64,000 nucleotides of DNA from Enterococcus sp. BWR-S5 (GCF_016745255.1 NZ_JADOEQ010000007.1:1-64000), one strand, 5' to 3'; counted from the stretch's first letter, positions 1 to 11,223 are shown. Notes: generated by a model not told the origin, from the sequence alone. Made by a program: numbers and translations.

Positions 1-72
1 TGATTTGATGTCAACTCTTTTTTTGAAGAAGTTGAAGTTTTTTTCTGCTTGGCTGTTGTCGTTTTGTTTCAT
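1..72 (-). CDS. Possible 5' end of a gene leaving the left edge
   Basis: An ATG at 72 opens a leftward frame of 24 codons that is still open at base 1 (begins MKQNDNSQAEKNF, lysine- and asparagine-rich). No good Shine-Dalgarno site precedes it and nothing identifies the product. It would be divergent from croR. The call rests only on an open frame, so it could be chance. Confidence 0.25.
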   Translation of the reverse strand, partial: MKQNDNSQAEKNFNFFKKRVDIKS

Positions 73-541
73 AACAACTTTTATATCTTATCAACAATCT
101 TGTTATTTGTCAACAACTTTTTTGTTGATAAAATAAGTTTTTTCTTTTACTCAGCTGTTATTCTATTGTGCTGTTTAAAAGATGTTGCCGTGTCTCAGCG
201 ACATGTAATAATATACCAAGATTATCATCTCAGGTCAATCATAAATTTGCATTTTTTCAAACTTTTTTTCATTAACGATTGTTCGTTATACATCCAGTTA
301 TCATCGTTCGCTTTTGACATCTTTTTTCTATTATATTTATAATATAGAAGTCCTAATATACGATAAATGCTTTTTGCCTAATAATACTATAGTAGAAGTT
401 TTCTTTATATAGTAGTTATGGAGTCTATAGTTTTTAGTAATGTATTTAAAATTTCCGTAATATACACGACTTTTTATCTCTTTTTGCCTTTTTTTGTTAA
501 AATGTTAATGACGATATTAAAGATATGGAGGATATACCCTT
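73..541. other. AT-rich non-coding region upstream of croR
   Basis: About 470 bp of very AT-rich sequence. The 97-codon frame on the + strand here is all Phe/Leu/Ile and has no ribosome binding site, so I treat it as non-coding. It contains the inverted repeat at 88-131. A GGAGG at 527-531 serves croR. I could not find a convincing -35/-10 pair. Confidence 0.5.
88..131. repeat. Inverted repeat with DnaA-box-like ends
   Basis: TTATCAACAA at 88-97 is repeated inverted as TTGTTGATAA at 122-131, and a related TTGTCAACA lies between them at 107-115. Each differs by one or two bases from the DnaA box TTATCCACA. It could equally be an operator or a weak hairpin. Confidence 0.4.
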
Positions 542-1231
542 ATGAAAATTTTAGTAGCAGATGATGACAAAGAGATTGTTGAGCTTTTAAGTATCTATAT
601 TCACAATGAAGGCTACGAGGTAGTCAAAGCCTATGATGGTAGAGAAGCTCTATCAAAGATTAGAACAATTCCTGATATTGATTTACTTGTACTGGATATC
701 ATGATGCCGATAATGGATGGTATGCAGGTTGTTAAAGAATTGCGGAAAGAATCGCAGATACCTATTATCATGCTGACAGCGAAAACAACAGATATGGATA
801 AAATCAAAGGATTGGTTGCCGGAGCAGATGATTATGTGACGAAGCCGTTTAATCCTCTGGAGGTAATGGCTCGTGTCAAATCTATTTTGCGAAGAAGTCA
901 AATGCAGCAAAAAGTGAATGAACCCGATGTATTGGAAGTTGGTTCATTAATTATCAACAAAGATTCTCATGAAGTAAAAACAATTGATGATAAGGAAATC
1001 CAACTGACTGCTTTAGAATTCGGTATTCTCTATCTTTTAGCCAGTCATCCAAACCGCGTATTTAATGCTGACGAGATATTCGAACGTGTCTGGCAGCAGG
1101 AAAGTGTTGTTTCCGCAAAAACTGTTATGGTTCATGTCAGCCATTTGCGCGATAAGATAGAAGAAGCTACAGGTGGAGAGAAAGTTATACAGACAGTTTG
1201 GGGTGTGGGGTATAAAATTGATGCCCGCTAA
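542..1231 (+). CDS. croR: OmpR/PhoB-family response regulator, CroR
   Basis: 229 residues. The receiver domain (about 1-118) has the acidic pair D7-D9, phospho-acceptor D52 (LVLDIMMP), T79 (MLTAK) and K101 (TKPF). A winged-helix OmpR/PhoB DNA-binding domain follows (about 130-227). D52 is the phosphorylation site reported for E. faecalis CroR, and the partner sensor and the serS/guaB neighbours match that locus. CroRS is known there for intrinsic cephalosporin resistance and the cell-envelope stress response. GGAGG at 527-531 sets the ATG. The last 11 bases overlap croS, so the two are translationally coupled. The CroR name rests on residue and neighbourhood agreement, not on an alignment. 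Confidence 0.88.
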   Translation: MKILVADDDKEIVELLSIYIHNEGYEVVKAYDGREALSKIRTIPDIDLLVLDIMMPIMDGMQVVKELRKESQIPIIMLTAKTTDMDKIKGLVAGADDYVTKPFNPLEVMARVKSILRRSQMQQKVNEPDVLEVGSLIINKDSHEVKTIDDKEIQLTALEFGILYLLASHPNRVFNADEIFERVWQQESVVSAKTVMVHVSHLRDKIEEATGGEKVIQTVWGVGYKIDAR

Positions 1232-2399
1232 ACAACGTAAACCGGAGAAACAACGTCGAATTGCTTTGACCTCTAAAGAAGTAAGTGAATTATTGGCTGA
1301 GGGAATTTTGACAATTATTCTTTTACTACTATTGAATGTCGCAATTCTTGTTCTTGTCTATCAATTTATTCAAGGTTCGCCCGCTTTGAGAAATATCATT
1401 TTTGGAACGAAAGGGGCTTTAGCTGATTATCTTGAGACAGATGTTTTCTGGAGCTGGAGCAAGTTTGTCATTCCGATTTTTCTGATTATTGACTGTGGTG
1501 TTTTATACTGGCGCTTAATTAGAAGGTATCATCAAATGCAGCTGCGTCATATTATCAGCGAATTACATTTTATCGCTGATGGAAATTATGATCATCGAAT
1601 TCCTTTTGAGTTAAGTGGTGACTTGGCGAAAGTTATTGCCAGCGTGAATGGTCTTGTAGATAGCACTATTGCTGCAATCCAGGATGAACGGCGAATCGAA
1701 AAATCAAAGGATGAGCTGATTACGAATGTCAGTCACGATATTCGAACGCCTCTTACTTCTATTATTGGGTATCTGGGTCTCATTGAAGATCGGCAGTTCC
1801 ACTCTCAAGAAGAGCTGCTCAAATACACACATACAGCTTATGTAAAAGCGAAGCAAATGAAGTTATTGGTCGATGACCTTTTTGAATACACCAAGGTCCG
1901 ACAACCAGCAGTTCCATTAAACGCCATTTCATTTGATATGACTCAGCTGTTAGAGCAGCTCGCCATTGACTTTGAACTAGAAGCGAATAAACGCGGGATG
2001 GAAATTATGGTTAAAACCACACCAGAGTCAATTCCTATGGAGGGTGACACAGAAAAACTGGTGCGAGTATTTAATAACCTTCTATCTAATGCTCTTAAAT
2101 ATGGAAAGGGCGGAAATAAAATTTTGATGGAAGCAAGCAAGGTTGGAACAGAGGTGGTGGTCGCTGTTCGTAATGATGGTCCGCAGATTCCGCAAAAATC
2201 TCTCGATCAGTTGTTTGATCGCTTCTATAGAGTAGAAGAATCACGCTCACAGGAAACCGGCGGAACAGGCTTAGGTTTGGCGATTGCACAAAGCATTGTT
2301 GCGCTTCATGGTGGATACATTTATGCGAAATCAGATGCAAATTGGACCTCATTCATTATTCACCTGCCCATTCAAAGAAATGCGGCCTCTTCCAAGTAA
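1221..2399 (+). CDS. croS: Sensor histidine kinase, CroS
   Basis: 392 residues from the ATG at 1221. An upstream GTG-rich stretch and the overlap with croR favour this start over an in-frame ATG at 1173. Two membrane segments (about residues 28-52 and 78-97) enclose a very short outer loop, as in envelope-sensing kinases. A HAMP-like linker leads to the dimerisation helix SHDIRTPLTS with H172, the phospho-histidine reported for CroS. The ATPase domain has an N box (NNLLSNALKYG) and a G2 box (GTGLGLAIA). It should phosphorylate CroR D52. The small sensor loop fits a kinase that senses membrane or wall stress. Confidence 0.88.
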   Translation: MPAKQRKPEKQRRIALTSKEVSELLAEGILTIILLLLLNVAILVLVYQFIQGSPALRNIIFGTKGALADYLETDVFWSWSKFVIPIFLIIDCGVLYWRLIRRYHQMQLRHIISELHFIADGNYDHRIPFELSGDLAKVIASVNGLVDSTIAAIQDERRIEKSKDELITNVSHDIRTPLTSIIGYLGLIEDRQFHSQEELLKYTHTAYVKAKQMKLLVDDLFEYTKVRQPAVPLNAISFDMTQLLEQLAIDFELEANKRGMEIMVKTTPESIPMEGDTEKLVRVFNNLLSNALKYGKGGNKILMEASKVGTEVVVAVRNDGPQIPQKSLDQLFDRFYRVEESRSQETGGTGLGLAIAQSIVALHGGYIYAKSDANWTSFIIHLPIQRNAASSK

Positions 2400-2402
2400 G
2401 CA

Positions 2403-2431
2403 TTGACATCCTATACGAAATTTTGTATGCT
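2403..2431 (+). promoter_or_regulatory. Promoter of the serS T-box transcript
   Basis: TTGACA (2403-2408), a 17-bp spacer and TATGCT (2426-2431), starting four bases after the croS stop. It is a near-consensus sigma-A promoter, with transcription expected to begin around 2438. Confidence 0.85.
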
Positions 2432-2437
2432 AAGTGA

Positions 2438-2676
2438 AAACAAAGAGAATTAGTACTTGTAGCTCTGATTTCCAGAGAGTTTGCGGTGGTGTAAGCAAAC
2501 AATCATCTATAATGAATCCATCTCTTATTCTTGTGTCTGATGAAATAAATCAGATCGGCAGCAGCCGTTATCTGCTTAATCAAGGGCAGCCGTTATGGCT
2601 GAACTTGGGTGGCAACGCGAAATCCTCGTCATTTCGTCCCAAGATTTTTTTCTGGGGATGAAGTGGCGTTTTTTAT
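2438..2676 (+). promoter_or_regulatory. Serine T-box riboswitch leader
   Basis: Stem I shows the AGTA motif (about 2452), an AGAGAG stretch and the apical GGTGGTGTAAGC block. The T-box core GGGTGGCAACGCG lies at 2607-2619. Its bulge reads UGGC, so the discriminator-pairing base is C, which fits tRNA-Ser (G73). The likely specifier is TCC at 2517-2519, following GAA. The antiterminator helix CTTGGG (2604-2609) with CCCAAG (2638-2643) shares its CCC with the terminator at 2630-2676, so the two helices are mutually exclusive. Uncharged tRNA-Ser should therefore turn on serS. Confidence 0.93.
2630..2676 (+). terminator. T-box terminator hairpin
   Basis: CATTTCGTCCC (2630-2640) pairs with GGGGATGAAGTG (2654-2665), with two G-U pairs, and is followed by a T run from 2669. 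Confidence 0.88.
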
Positions 2677-2690
2677 TTTCAAATCATTAA

Positions 2691-3977
<1,287 letters not shown>

Positions 3978-4009
3978 AGTTTTCTCTTCTATAATATTTA
4001 ATAAATAGG

Positions 4010-4050
4010 AAAGACGGACAATCTCATAGGGGGATTGTCTGTCTTTTTTA
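4010..4050 (+). terminator. serS terminator
   Basis: A 14-bp stem, AAAGACGGACAATC (4010-4023) with GATTGTCTGTCTTT (4033-4046), is followed by a T tract. Confidence 0.9.
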
Positions 4051-4203
4051 TTATCAGCACATATTAATCAGAACTTAATCGCTGTATTAAAATCAATTCT
4101 CCACCTTGCATTTCTATTATGGCTCCCTTACACTTTTATTGTGGCAAATACTCTATATAGACTAACCAACACTATACTTTTTCAATAAAAGGATTTGATT
4201 CAT

Positions 4204-5682
4204 ATGGAACCAAAAACAGCACCAAAGCATTCTAGAAAAGAACGTCGAAAAAAAGACAGACAATCCGTCCCAAAAAAATGGCGATTGATCTTACCTATAC
4301 TGGTTATTTTTGCAGCAGGTCTATACGTCTGTGTCCTGGGCTACCACTACATCCAAGCCGGACAGCAAAAAAAAGAAGAGCAGAAAACTGCTGCTGCTGA
4401 AAAAAAACGAGACCAACAACTACTCACAACGATAGAAAAACAGCAAACAGAGTTAGGCAATAAGGTAGTAGAAAATCAAACAGTTGATGACCAGCTTCAA
4501 CAACTGACGTATCTTCCAATTACTGCGCAAAAGAAGTTGTTAAAACAGGAGTTGGAGACATTGACAGCCGAAGCACGGAAGCAGTTAGATGGAGGTACAC
4601 CTTTCAAGCTTGTTGGTTATGTAAAAAAAGAAATGGCTTTTGGAAAGGTTGTCTCCTATTTACCAGTCGTTGATGTTTACCAGAGGAAGGCAGAGCGTTG
4701 GGAAGCCGGCTCTTCTTCACAGGGAAAAAAATTCTACATGAATAAGGAAACAGCTGATTTCCCCAGCGTAACTGATCTTTTTCAAGACCAAGCGACCTTA
4801 ACCGCTATCCAACCGCTGATAAAACAACAGTTATTGGATGAGGCAGCGGATAAAGCTGCAGCAATTGACCCAATTCTAAATTTCCCAGAAATGACGATGG
4901 AGCAAAAGATTCTTAGTTATTCTCCGGACAAAATTACGTTATCTCTTCCGGAAAACCAATTGGGGCTTAAACAGATTGGTTTGCCATTTTCCAAGATATT
5001 GGATTTTACAGACTCTGCATTTATTGATCCAACAGTGATTACTGCAAATACAGCGCCACCCTTGGATCCAAATAAAAAATACATCGCGTTGACCTTCGAT
5101 GATGGTCCTAACCCAATTACTACACCACGACTTCTTGAGGTTCTAAAGGAAAAGAATGTTAAAGCTACCTTTTTTATGTTGGGGCAAAACGTGGTTAACA
5201 ACTCTGATCTAGTTCGTCAGGTCGCCGCAGAGGGGCATGTGATTGGTAGTCATTCCTATTCTCATCCTAATTTGACAACGCTTGACCCAGACAGTATAAA
5301 GGATCAAGTACAGACAACGGATCGAGCAATTGCGAATGCTACAGGGAAGTTCCCTTTAGATTTTCGACCGCCTTATGGTGCGATAAACAAGACAGCGGCA
5401 GAAATAATTGGCAGACCGATTATTCAATGGTCTGTTGACTCTGAAGATTGGAAAACCAAAAATACACCCAAAATCATCAACCGTGTAATGAAAACCAGCT
5501 ACAACAATTCGATTATCTTGATGCACGATATCTATCCGGAAACGATTGATGCCGTTCCACAAATCATTGATGCTTTGCGAAGTGAAGGATATGAAATTAT
5601 CCCTGTTGATGAGCTGATAACCGAAAAACAAGAACCTTTGCATATGTACTATGGAAATAAGTCGGAACAGGTTATCCAATAA
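4204..5682 (+). CDS. Membrane-anchored polysaccharide deacetylase (PgdA-like)
   Basis: 492 residues from ATG 4204. AAGGA at 4189-4193 is 10 bases upstream, whereas the in-frame TTG at 4195 sits too close to it. A basic cytoplasmic head is followed by one membrane anchor (about 27-50), a Gln/Lys/Glu-rich coiled stretch, a middle domain, and a C-terminal NodB homology domain (about 285-480). All five NodB motifs are visible: TFDDGP, HSYSHPN, RPPYG, a DSEDW motif and LMHD. The Asp-His-His metal site is intact. The family removes acetyl groups from GlcNAc or MurNAc of peptidoglycan, which lowers lysozyme sensitivity. The exact substrate is inferred. Confidence 0.85.
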   Translation: MEPKTAPKHSRKERRKKDRQSVPKKWRLILPILVIFAAGLYVCVLGYHYIQAGQQKKEEQKTAAAEKKRDQQLLTTIEKQQTELGNKVVENQTVDDQLQQLTYLPITAQKKLLKQELETLTAEARKQLDGGTPFKLVGYVKKEMAFGKVVSYLPVVDVYQRKAERWEAGSSSQGKKFYMNKETADFPSVTDLFQDQATLTAIQPLIKQQLLDEAADKAAAIDPILNFPEMTMEQKILSYSPDKITLSLPENQLGLKQIGLPFSKILDFTDSAFIDPTVITANTAPPLDPNKKYIALTFDDGPNPITTPRLLEVLKEKNVKATFFMLGQNVVNNSDLVRQVAAEGHVIGSHSYSHPNLTTLDPDSIKDQVQTTDRAIANATGKFPLDFRPPYGAINKTAAEIIGRPIIQWSVDSEDWKTKNTPKIINRVMKTSYNNSIILMHDIYPETIDAVPQIIDALRSEGYEIIPVDELITEKQEPLHMYYGNKSEQVIQ

Positions 5683-5735
5683 TCGATAGACTCTACGAAA
5701 AAATAGCCAGCTAATCCCTTTTCTAAACTGCATCC

Positions 5736-5780
5736 AAAAAAACGAGAGGACTGTCGCTTTGACAGTCGTCTCGTTTTTTG
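5736..5780. terminator. Bidirectional terminator between deacetylase and guaB
   Basis: CGAGAGGACTGTC pairs with GACAGTCGTCTCG (one mismatch), flanked by an A run on the left and a T run on the right, so it can serve both convergent genes. Confidence 0.88.
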
Positions 5781-5784
5781 ATTG

Positions 5785-7290
<1,506 letters not shown>

Positions 7291-7305
7291 TTAATTTTAT
7301 TTATG

Positions 7306-7334
7306 AAAATAACAGATAATAAGGGATAAGTCAA
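7306..7334 (-). promoter_or_regulatory. guaB promoter
   Basis: Read leftward: TTGACT (7334-7329), a 17-bp spacer, TATTTT (7311-7306). It lies 37 bp upstream of the guaB ATG. Confidence 0.65.
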
Positions 7335-7347
7335 CCGCATTTTCTCG

Positions 7348-7431
7348 TTTACGAAATATTTCCGTAAATTTTCTATAACATGAGTTATTTCTCATTATTC
7401 TATCAGCAAATTGATAGAATATATCGCGATA
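7348..7431. promoter_or_regulatory. Cluster of palindromes upstream of the guaB promoter
   Basis: Three symmetric elements lie close together: TTTACG...CGTAAA (7348-7368), ATTCTATCA-6nt-TGATAGAAT (7397-7420) and TATCGCGATA (7422-7431). All sit upstream of the guaB -35 box, so they could bind a regulator. No known operator consensus was recognised. Confidence 0.45.
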
Positions 7432-7516
7432 GACTACACTACTTCTCTTATAATTGTAATAACTCTTTCCCATACCTGAATCTAATCATTTCTTCCTATG
7501 AAGATATTTTTCTTTA

Positions 7517-7554
7517 GAAAAAAACCTGAGTCAGGGCACTCCCTTGCTCAGGTT
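7517..7554 (-). terminator. Terminator of the DUF1129 gene
   Basis: On the minus strand AACCTGAGCAAGGG pairs with CCCTGACTCAGGTT and runs into a T tract. Confidence 0.9.
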
Positions 7555-7571
7555 ATCTATTTCTTCATAGC

Positions 7572-8255
7572 TTATCTTGCCAAACTGCTTTGCATGTTGT
7601 ATTTCTTTTTAAGGAAATAACGTCCCAACAACACAGCTGCTCCAAGAACGATTACAATGACTGGGTCCAACACCGGATTGATACTTGTAGGCAGTAAAGC
7701 GGATCCCGCAAATGCCAACAGCCATAAGAACATCGCACCAACCATGATGGCGCCAGACTTCAAGAAGCCCGGACGTTGTGATTTATCTGCTCCTGGTCGG
7801 TCATATTGATAGACATACTTGTACATCAAATATAGAACATACCCGCCGACTGTTCCTCCGGCAAGCAATGTAACCAGACCCAATTGCTGTGTATTGTTTT
7901 TAAACAGCAGGCCGGTAACAGACATCATAAGTGCAATTGCACCTGTCAAAAGCATTGCATTGTCCAGCCACATCAAAAATGGTGTTGCCTCTTCCTTTGC
8001 AGCAGGCTTACTCAAAATTGCTTCTGTCCGCTCTGAGACTGTTCCAAAAAGCTGACGTGCAGTCTTTCCGCTTTTTTGTTCCTCTACCATCACCGGTAGG
8101 ATTTCATGTAAAGCCAAAGTTTGTTCTTGTTCTGAAAGATTAGCCGCATTCATCGACTTTTTCAAGTCAAAGATGTACTGCTCATTTCTCTTTGTCAAAT
8201 TCTTTTCCAGCTCACGATTTTCAGCAACGATTTCCTGCAGTTTTTCCAGTTCCAT
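7572..8255 (-). CDS. DUF1129 family membrane protein
   Basis: 227 residues from the ATG at 8255 (MELEKLQEIV); GGGGG lies 9 bases upstream. The N-terminal 90 residues are charged and helical, with a likely coiled coil. Four hydrophobic segments follow (about 108-126, 133-156, 172-194, 200-220) and a basic tail. This layout is that of the DUF1129 family of Gram-positive bacteria, whose function is unknown. It has its own terminator and is a single-gene unit between guaB and ychF. Confidence 0.75.
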   Translation of the reverse strand: MELEKLQEIVAENRELEKNLTKRNEQYIFDLKKSMNAANLSEQEQTLALHEILPVMVEEQKSGKTARQLFGTVSERTEAILSKPAAKEEATPFLMWLDNAMLLTGAIALMMSVTGLLFKNNTQQLGLVTLLAGGTVGGYVLYLMYKYVYQYDRPGADKSQRPGFLKSGAIMVGAMFLWLLAFAGSALLPTSINPVLDPVIVIVLGAAVLLGRYFLKKKYNMQSSLAR

Positions 8256-8581
8256 TTCCTTGTGCCCCCTAAGCCTGCTGTCGCAGAACAAACTTTATCT
8301 ATATGTATCCTGTAAAAGATGCCATTGCATGAAGAGTGACCTTTGCACATCGTATAGAACAAAGGACTCTATTTACAAGCCGATTGCTTTAACAGGATGT
8401 ATATATATGAACCGCACAAACTATTTCACTGCCTGAGAGATGGCTTTTGCTCTCTGTGTAAAACAAGCGATTCGTTTCTTTATTGTTTATTTCATCGTAT
8501 TTGCAGATATCTTTTTAGATTCTCTGCTTGATGGTATTTTATCATATTCTTGATAGATAAAAACCGATTCCCTTAAACTAT
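8256..8581. other. Non-coding gap between ychF and the DUF1129 gene
   Basis: About 325 bp. It should contain the promoter of the leftward DUF1129 gene and the 3' end of the ychF transcript, but I see no consensus promoter and no strong terminator. The 87-codon + strand frame here has no ribosome site and a Cys/Phe-rich composition, so I regard it as chance. Confidence 0.5.
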
Positions 8582-9682
8582 TTATACATTGAAACGGAAA
8601 AGCATGACGTCGCCATCTTGGACGATGTAGTCCTTTCCTTCCAAACGGACTTTTCCGGCTTCCTTCGCCGCTTGCATATTGCCATATGTGTTTAAGTCCT
8701 CGAATGACACTGTCTCAGCACGAATGAAGCCGCGCTCGAAATCTGTATGAATAATCCCTGCTGCTTGAGGTGCTTTGATTCCTTTACGGAATGTCCATGC
8801 ACGTACTTCCTGCTCACCGGCGGTAAAGTATGTAGCAAGTCCTAACAAGTCATAGGCTGCACGAATCAACTGATCCAGGCCAGACTCTTCGATGCCTAGT
8901 GCTTCTAAAAATTCCGCCTTGTCTTCCTCATCCAATTCAGCGATTTCTTCTTCTGCTCGGGCACAAACAACGATTACTTCCGCATTTTCATTTGACGCGA
9001 ATGTTCGAACCTGTTGTACATACTCATTGCTATCGGAATCTGATACTTCATCTTCTGAGACATTCGCTACATATAAGATAGGCTTAGTCGTTAACAAGAA
9101 CAGACTTCTTACGATTTTCTTTTCTTCATCGTTAAACTCAATCGTTCTTGCAGAAAGACCTTCTTCCAAAACCGGTTTAATTTTTTCTAAGACTGCCAAT
9201 TCAGCAACTGCATCTTTATCTTTTGTCTTTGCAATTTTCGCCACTCGTGTATAACGCTTATTAATCGAATCCAAATCCGCCAGAACTAACTCTAGGTTGA
9301 TTGTATCAATATCTGCCAAAGGGTCTACTCGTCCTTCAACGTGCGTAATATTCTCATCATCAAAACAGCGAACAACGTGACAAATCGCATCCACTTGACG
9401 AATATGACTCAAAAATTGGTTTCCAAGGCCTTCACCTTTGCTTGCGCCTTTAACGATTCCCGCAATATCTGTAAATTCAAATGTTGTTGGAACGGTTTTT
9501 TTGGGCTTTACCAATTCAGTTAAGCGTTGCAGTCGATCATCAGGAACCTCTACCATTCCAACATTCGGATCAATTGTCGCAAATGGGTAGTTGGCCGCTT
9601 CTGCTCCTGCCTTTGTGATTGCGTTAAAAAGAGTAGATTTCCCAACGTTGGGCAAACCTACGATACCTGCTGTTAATGCCAT
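8582..9682 (-). CDS. ychF: Redox-regulated P-loop ATPase YchF/OLA1
   Basis: 366 residues, typical length. An Obg-family G domain starts with the P loop GLPNVGKST (8-16) and has DIAG as switch II. It has a variant G4 (NVSED) in place of NKxD, which explains ATP preference in this family. A helical insertion and a C-terminal TGS domain (about 283-366) follow. It associates with ribosomes and is linked to stress responses. AAGGAAGAG lies 9 bases before the ATG. The DUF951 gene upstream probably shares the transcript. Confidence 0.95.
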   Translation of the reverse strand: MALTAGIVGLPNVGKSTLFNAITKAGAEAANYPFATIDPNVGMVEVPDDRLQRLTELVKPKKTVPTTFEFTDIAGIVKGASKGEGLGNQFLSHIRQVDAICHVVRCFDDENITHVEGRVDPLADIDTINLELVLADLDSINKRYTRVAKIAKTKDKDAVAELAVLEKIKPVLEEGLSARTIEFNDEEKKIVRSLFLLTTKPILYVANVSEDEVSDSDSNEYVQQVRTFASNENAEVIVVCARAEEEIAELDEEDKAEFLEALGIEESGLDQLIRAAYDLLGLATYFTAGEQEVRAWTFRKGIKAPQAAGIIHTDFERGFIRAETVSFEDLNTYGNMQAAKEAGKVRLEGKDYIVQDGDVMLFRFNV

Positions 9683-9753
9683 GTCTGTTCACTCTTCCTT
9701 TATCTCATTTCTGTTCACAATTATTCAGTGTCCATCATTTATATTTTTTTGCT

Positions 9754-9936
9754 TTATGCTTTCTTTTCCAGAACCTTCTTCAACCTTTTTTCAAAGTCGC
9801 GACGGGTCATCATGACGATATGCTGACAGTTCAAACATCTGACTTTTATGTCGGCACCCATACGGATAATTTCCCACCGATTTGTCTGACAAGCATGAGG
9901 CTTTTTCATTTCGACAATGTCTCCTAAATCATACAT
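9754..9936 (-). CDS. DUF951 small protein
   Basis: 60 residues from the ATG at 9936 (MYDLGDIVEMKKPH); AAAGGGA precedes it. The body contains KPHACQTNRWEIIRMGADIK and a CLNC motif, the signature of the DUF951 family that usually lies beside ychF or parB in Firmicutes. Function is unknown; a small beta-barrel nucleic-acid binder is plausible. It is 71 bp upstream of ychF on the same strand, probably in one operon. Confidence 0.85.
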   Translation of the reverse strand: MYDLGDIVEMKKPHACQTNRWEIIRMGADIKVRCLNCQHIVMMTRRDFEKRLKKVLEKKA

Positions 9937-10079
9937 AATCTCATTTCCCTTTCTGAGGTTCCTCATCTATCACAACACATCTGTCTCTCTTACTTAAAAT
10001 AAAAAAGCAGATAAGCCTACAATACCATTTTTTTTCCTAAGTAGCAAAATCTATTTTCCCGTTTTATCAAATTTTTTCG

Positions 10080-10619
10080 TCAGTAATCCAACTGTTTTAA
10101 ACGAAGCAAAACAGTATCGGTACTGATTTTCTTTATATAATATAATTGCGTAATTGTTCTGCGCATCTTCTTTTCTTCTTTACCAAGCTGCTCATTCATC
10201 TCAAATAAGCGAATAAATACATATTCAATAAGCATCTGCATCCCACCGCTGCCTAGCTCTACGCCCATTCGTTCCGTGTCGCTAAGCTGTCCTTTTTGCA
10301 GTTCGTAAATTTCCGCAGCCAGCTCTCCGGTAATGAAAATTTCATCGGCTTTCTTTTTCAATTGATAAAGCAGCTCTTCTTTTGTTTCAACCTCTTTCAT
10401 AACAGCCTCTCCTTTCGTCTTCAACGACCCTGCCTCTTTCTGCTCCAGTGCAAATGTATGCAGCAAAACGGCATTTTCCAGAGAGCCTTTATGGAAATCA
10501 GCCTGACCGTTACGCAGCTTTCCAATCATTTGTCGGGAAATACCTGTGGCGATTGAAATCTTATAGCTGCTGACAGAAGAATTTAACAGCTCTTCAATCA
10601 GCTCTGTGTCCAATTTCAT
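10080..10619 (-). CDS. HTH-containing protein of unknown function
   Basis: 179 residues; GGAGGG lies just upstream of the ATG. Residues about 8-50 look like a lambda-repressor-type helix-turn-helix (SSYKISIATGISRQMIGKLRN). The remainder is helical and charged, with no recognised domain. It lies between the DUF951 gene and the broken LPXTG gene. No terminator is obvious after it, so read-through toward ychF is possible. A regulatory role is inferred only from the HTH. Confidence 0.65.
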   Translation of the reverse strand: MKLDTELIEELLNSSVSSYKISIATGISRQMIGKLRNGQADFHKGSLENAVLLHTFALEQKEAGSLKTKGEAVMKEVETKEELLYQLKKKADEIFITGELAAEIYELQKGQLSDTERMGVELGSGGMQMLIEYVFIRLFEMNEQLGKEEKKMRRTITQLYYIKKISTDTVLLRLKQLDY

Positions 10620-10720
10620 AGCTTCCCTCCTTTTACTTATTATTATAGCGTAAATTAGAAATTACGTAAACTACACTTTACCAACTAACAATAGAGGATG
10701 CCTGTTCTACGGGAAGACGA

Positions 10721-10768
10721 TAAAAGAGCTTTTATTCCTCTTGGAAATGAGGATTAAAAGCTCAAAAT
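10721..10768 (-). terminator. Terminator of the split surface-protein gene
   Basis: Leftward reading: GAGCTTTTAATCCTC pairs with GAGGAATAAAAGCTC (one mismatch), followed by TTTTA. It is the original terminator of the gene interrupted by the prophage. Confidence 0.82.
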
Positions 10769-10786
10769 TAGTCATTTATCAATGAA

Positions 10787-11029
10787 TTACAGTCCGAATT
10801 CATTTTCTTTCTTTTTCTTCAAAATGTATGCGGCCTGCGCAACTAAAATCATACCAGCTGCTGCCACAACCATATTTTCTTTCTCACCCGTTTCCGGCAG
10901 AGATTTTTTATCATAGATAGGTTTAACTTCAGGTCTTACCTCTACCACTGTATTCACAGGCTGTACTTGAGATGGTTGACCAGGCTGACCAGGTATTTCA
11001 ACAGCCGGTACACCGTAAACTAATACCAT
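10787..11029 (-). pseudogene. C-terminal LPXTG fragment of a prophage-split surface protein
   Basis: About 76 codons continue the frame of the protein whose N-terminus is at 54410-55411. It has a Pro/Gly/Val-rich wall-spanning stretch, the sortase signal LPETGE, a hydrophobic segment and a positive tail (KKKKE). The codons for MVLV lie inside the 16-bp attachment core and are present at both junctions, so the two halves join in frame to give 409 residues. On its own this piece lacks a ribosome site and a signal peptide, so it is not a functional anchor protein while the prophage is present. Confidence 0.9.
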
Positions 11030-11031
11030 AT
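11016..11031. repeat. attL core
   Basis: TAAACTAATACCATAT, identical to 54411-54426. It is the only sequence shared at both prophage ends and lies inside the split gene. Confidence 0.92.
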
Positions 11032-11058
11032 ATTAGTTTTCACAGGCAATCAACATTG

Positions 11059-11131
11059 TATAACGTTGTATAAACTAGAAAAAATAAAGGTTTCTTAGTA
11101 TTTCTTTAGTCAATTGTTATATAACGTTGTA
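11059..11131. repeat. Two copies of TATAACGTTGTA near attL
   Basis: The 12-mer occurs at 11059-11070 and 11120-11131, 61 bp apart, each inside a wider imperfect palindrome centred on AACGTT. Their position next to attL suggests recombinase or excisionase binding sites. Confidence 0.5.
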
Positions 11132-11139
11132 CAACGATT

Positions 11140-11156
11140 GCCCCTTTTTTGCCCCT
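11140..11156. repeat. Arm-type repeat pair, left end
   Basis: GCCCCT occurs twice, 11 bp apart (GCCCCTTTTTTGCCCCT). The same arrangement, GCCCCTTTATAGCCCCT, lies at 54330-54346 beside attR, which suggests integrase arm-binding sites. Confidence 0.5.
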
Positions 11157-11223
11157 AACTTTAAGTTTTTCTACTATTATATGTAAGTGGGAAAAAATAT
11201 TGTGACAATTTTTTTTGAAACTA

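Noticed and set aside
49-342. 97-codon + strand frame at the left end
   Set aside because: Composition is almost all Phe, Leu, Ile and Val with no ribosome site; it arises from T-rich non-coding DNA.
2434-2661. 75-codon frame between croS and serS
   Set aside because: It lies entirely inside the T-box leader, whose RNA structure explains the sequence.
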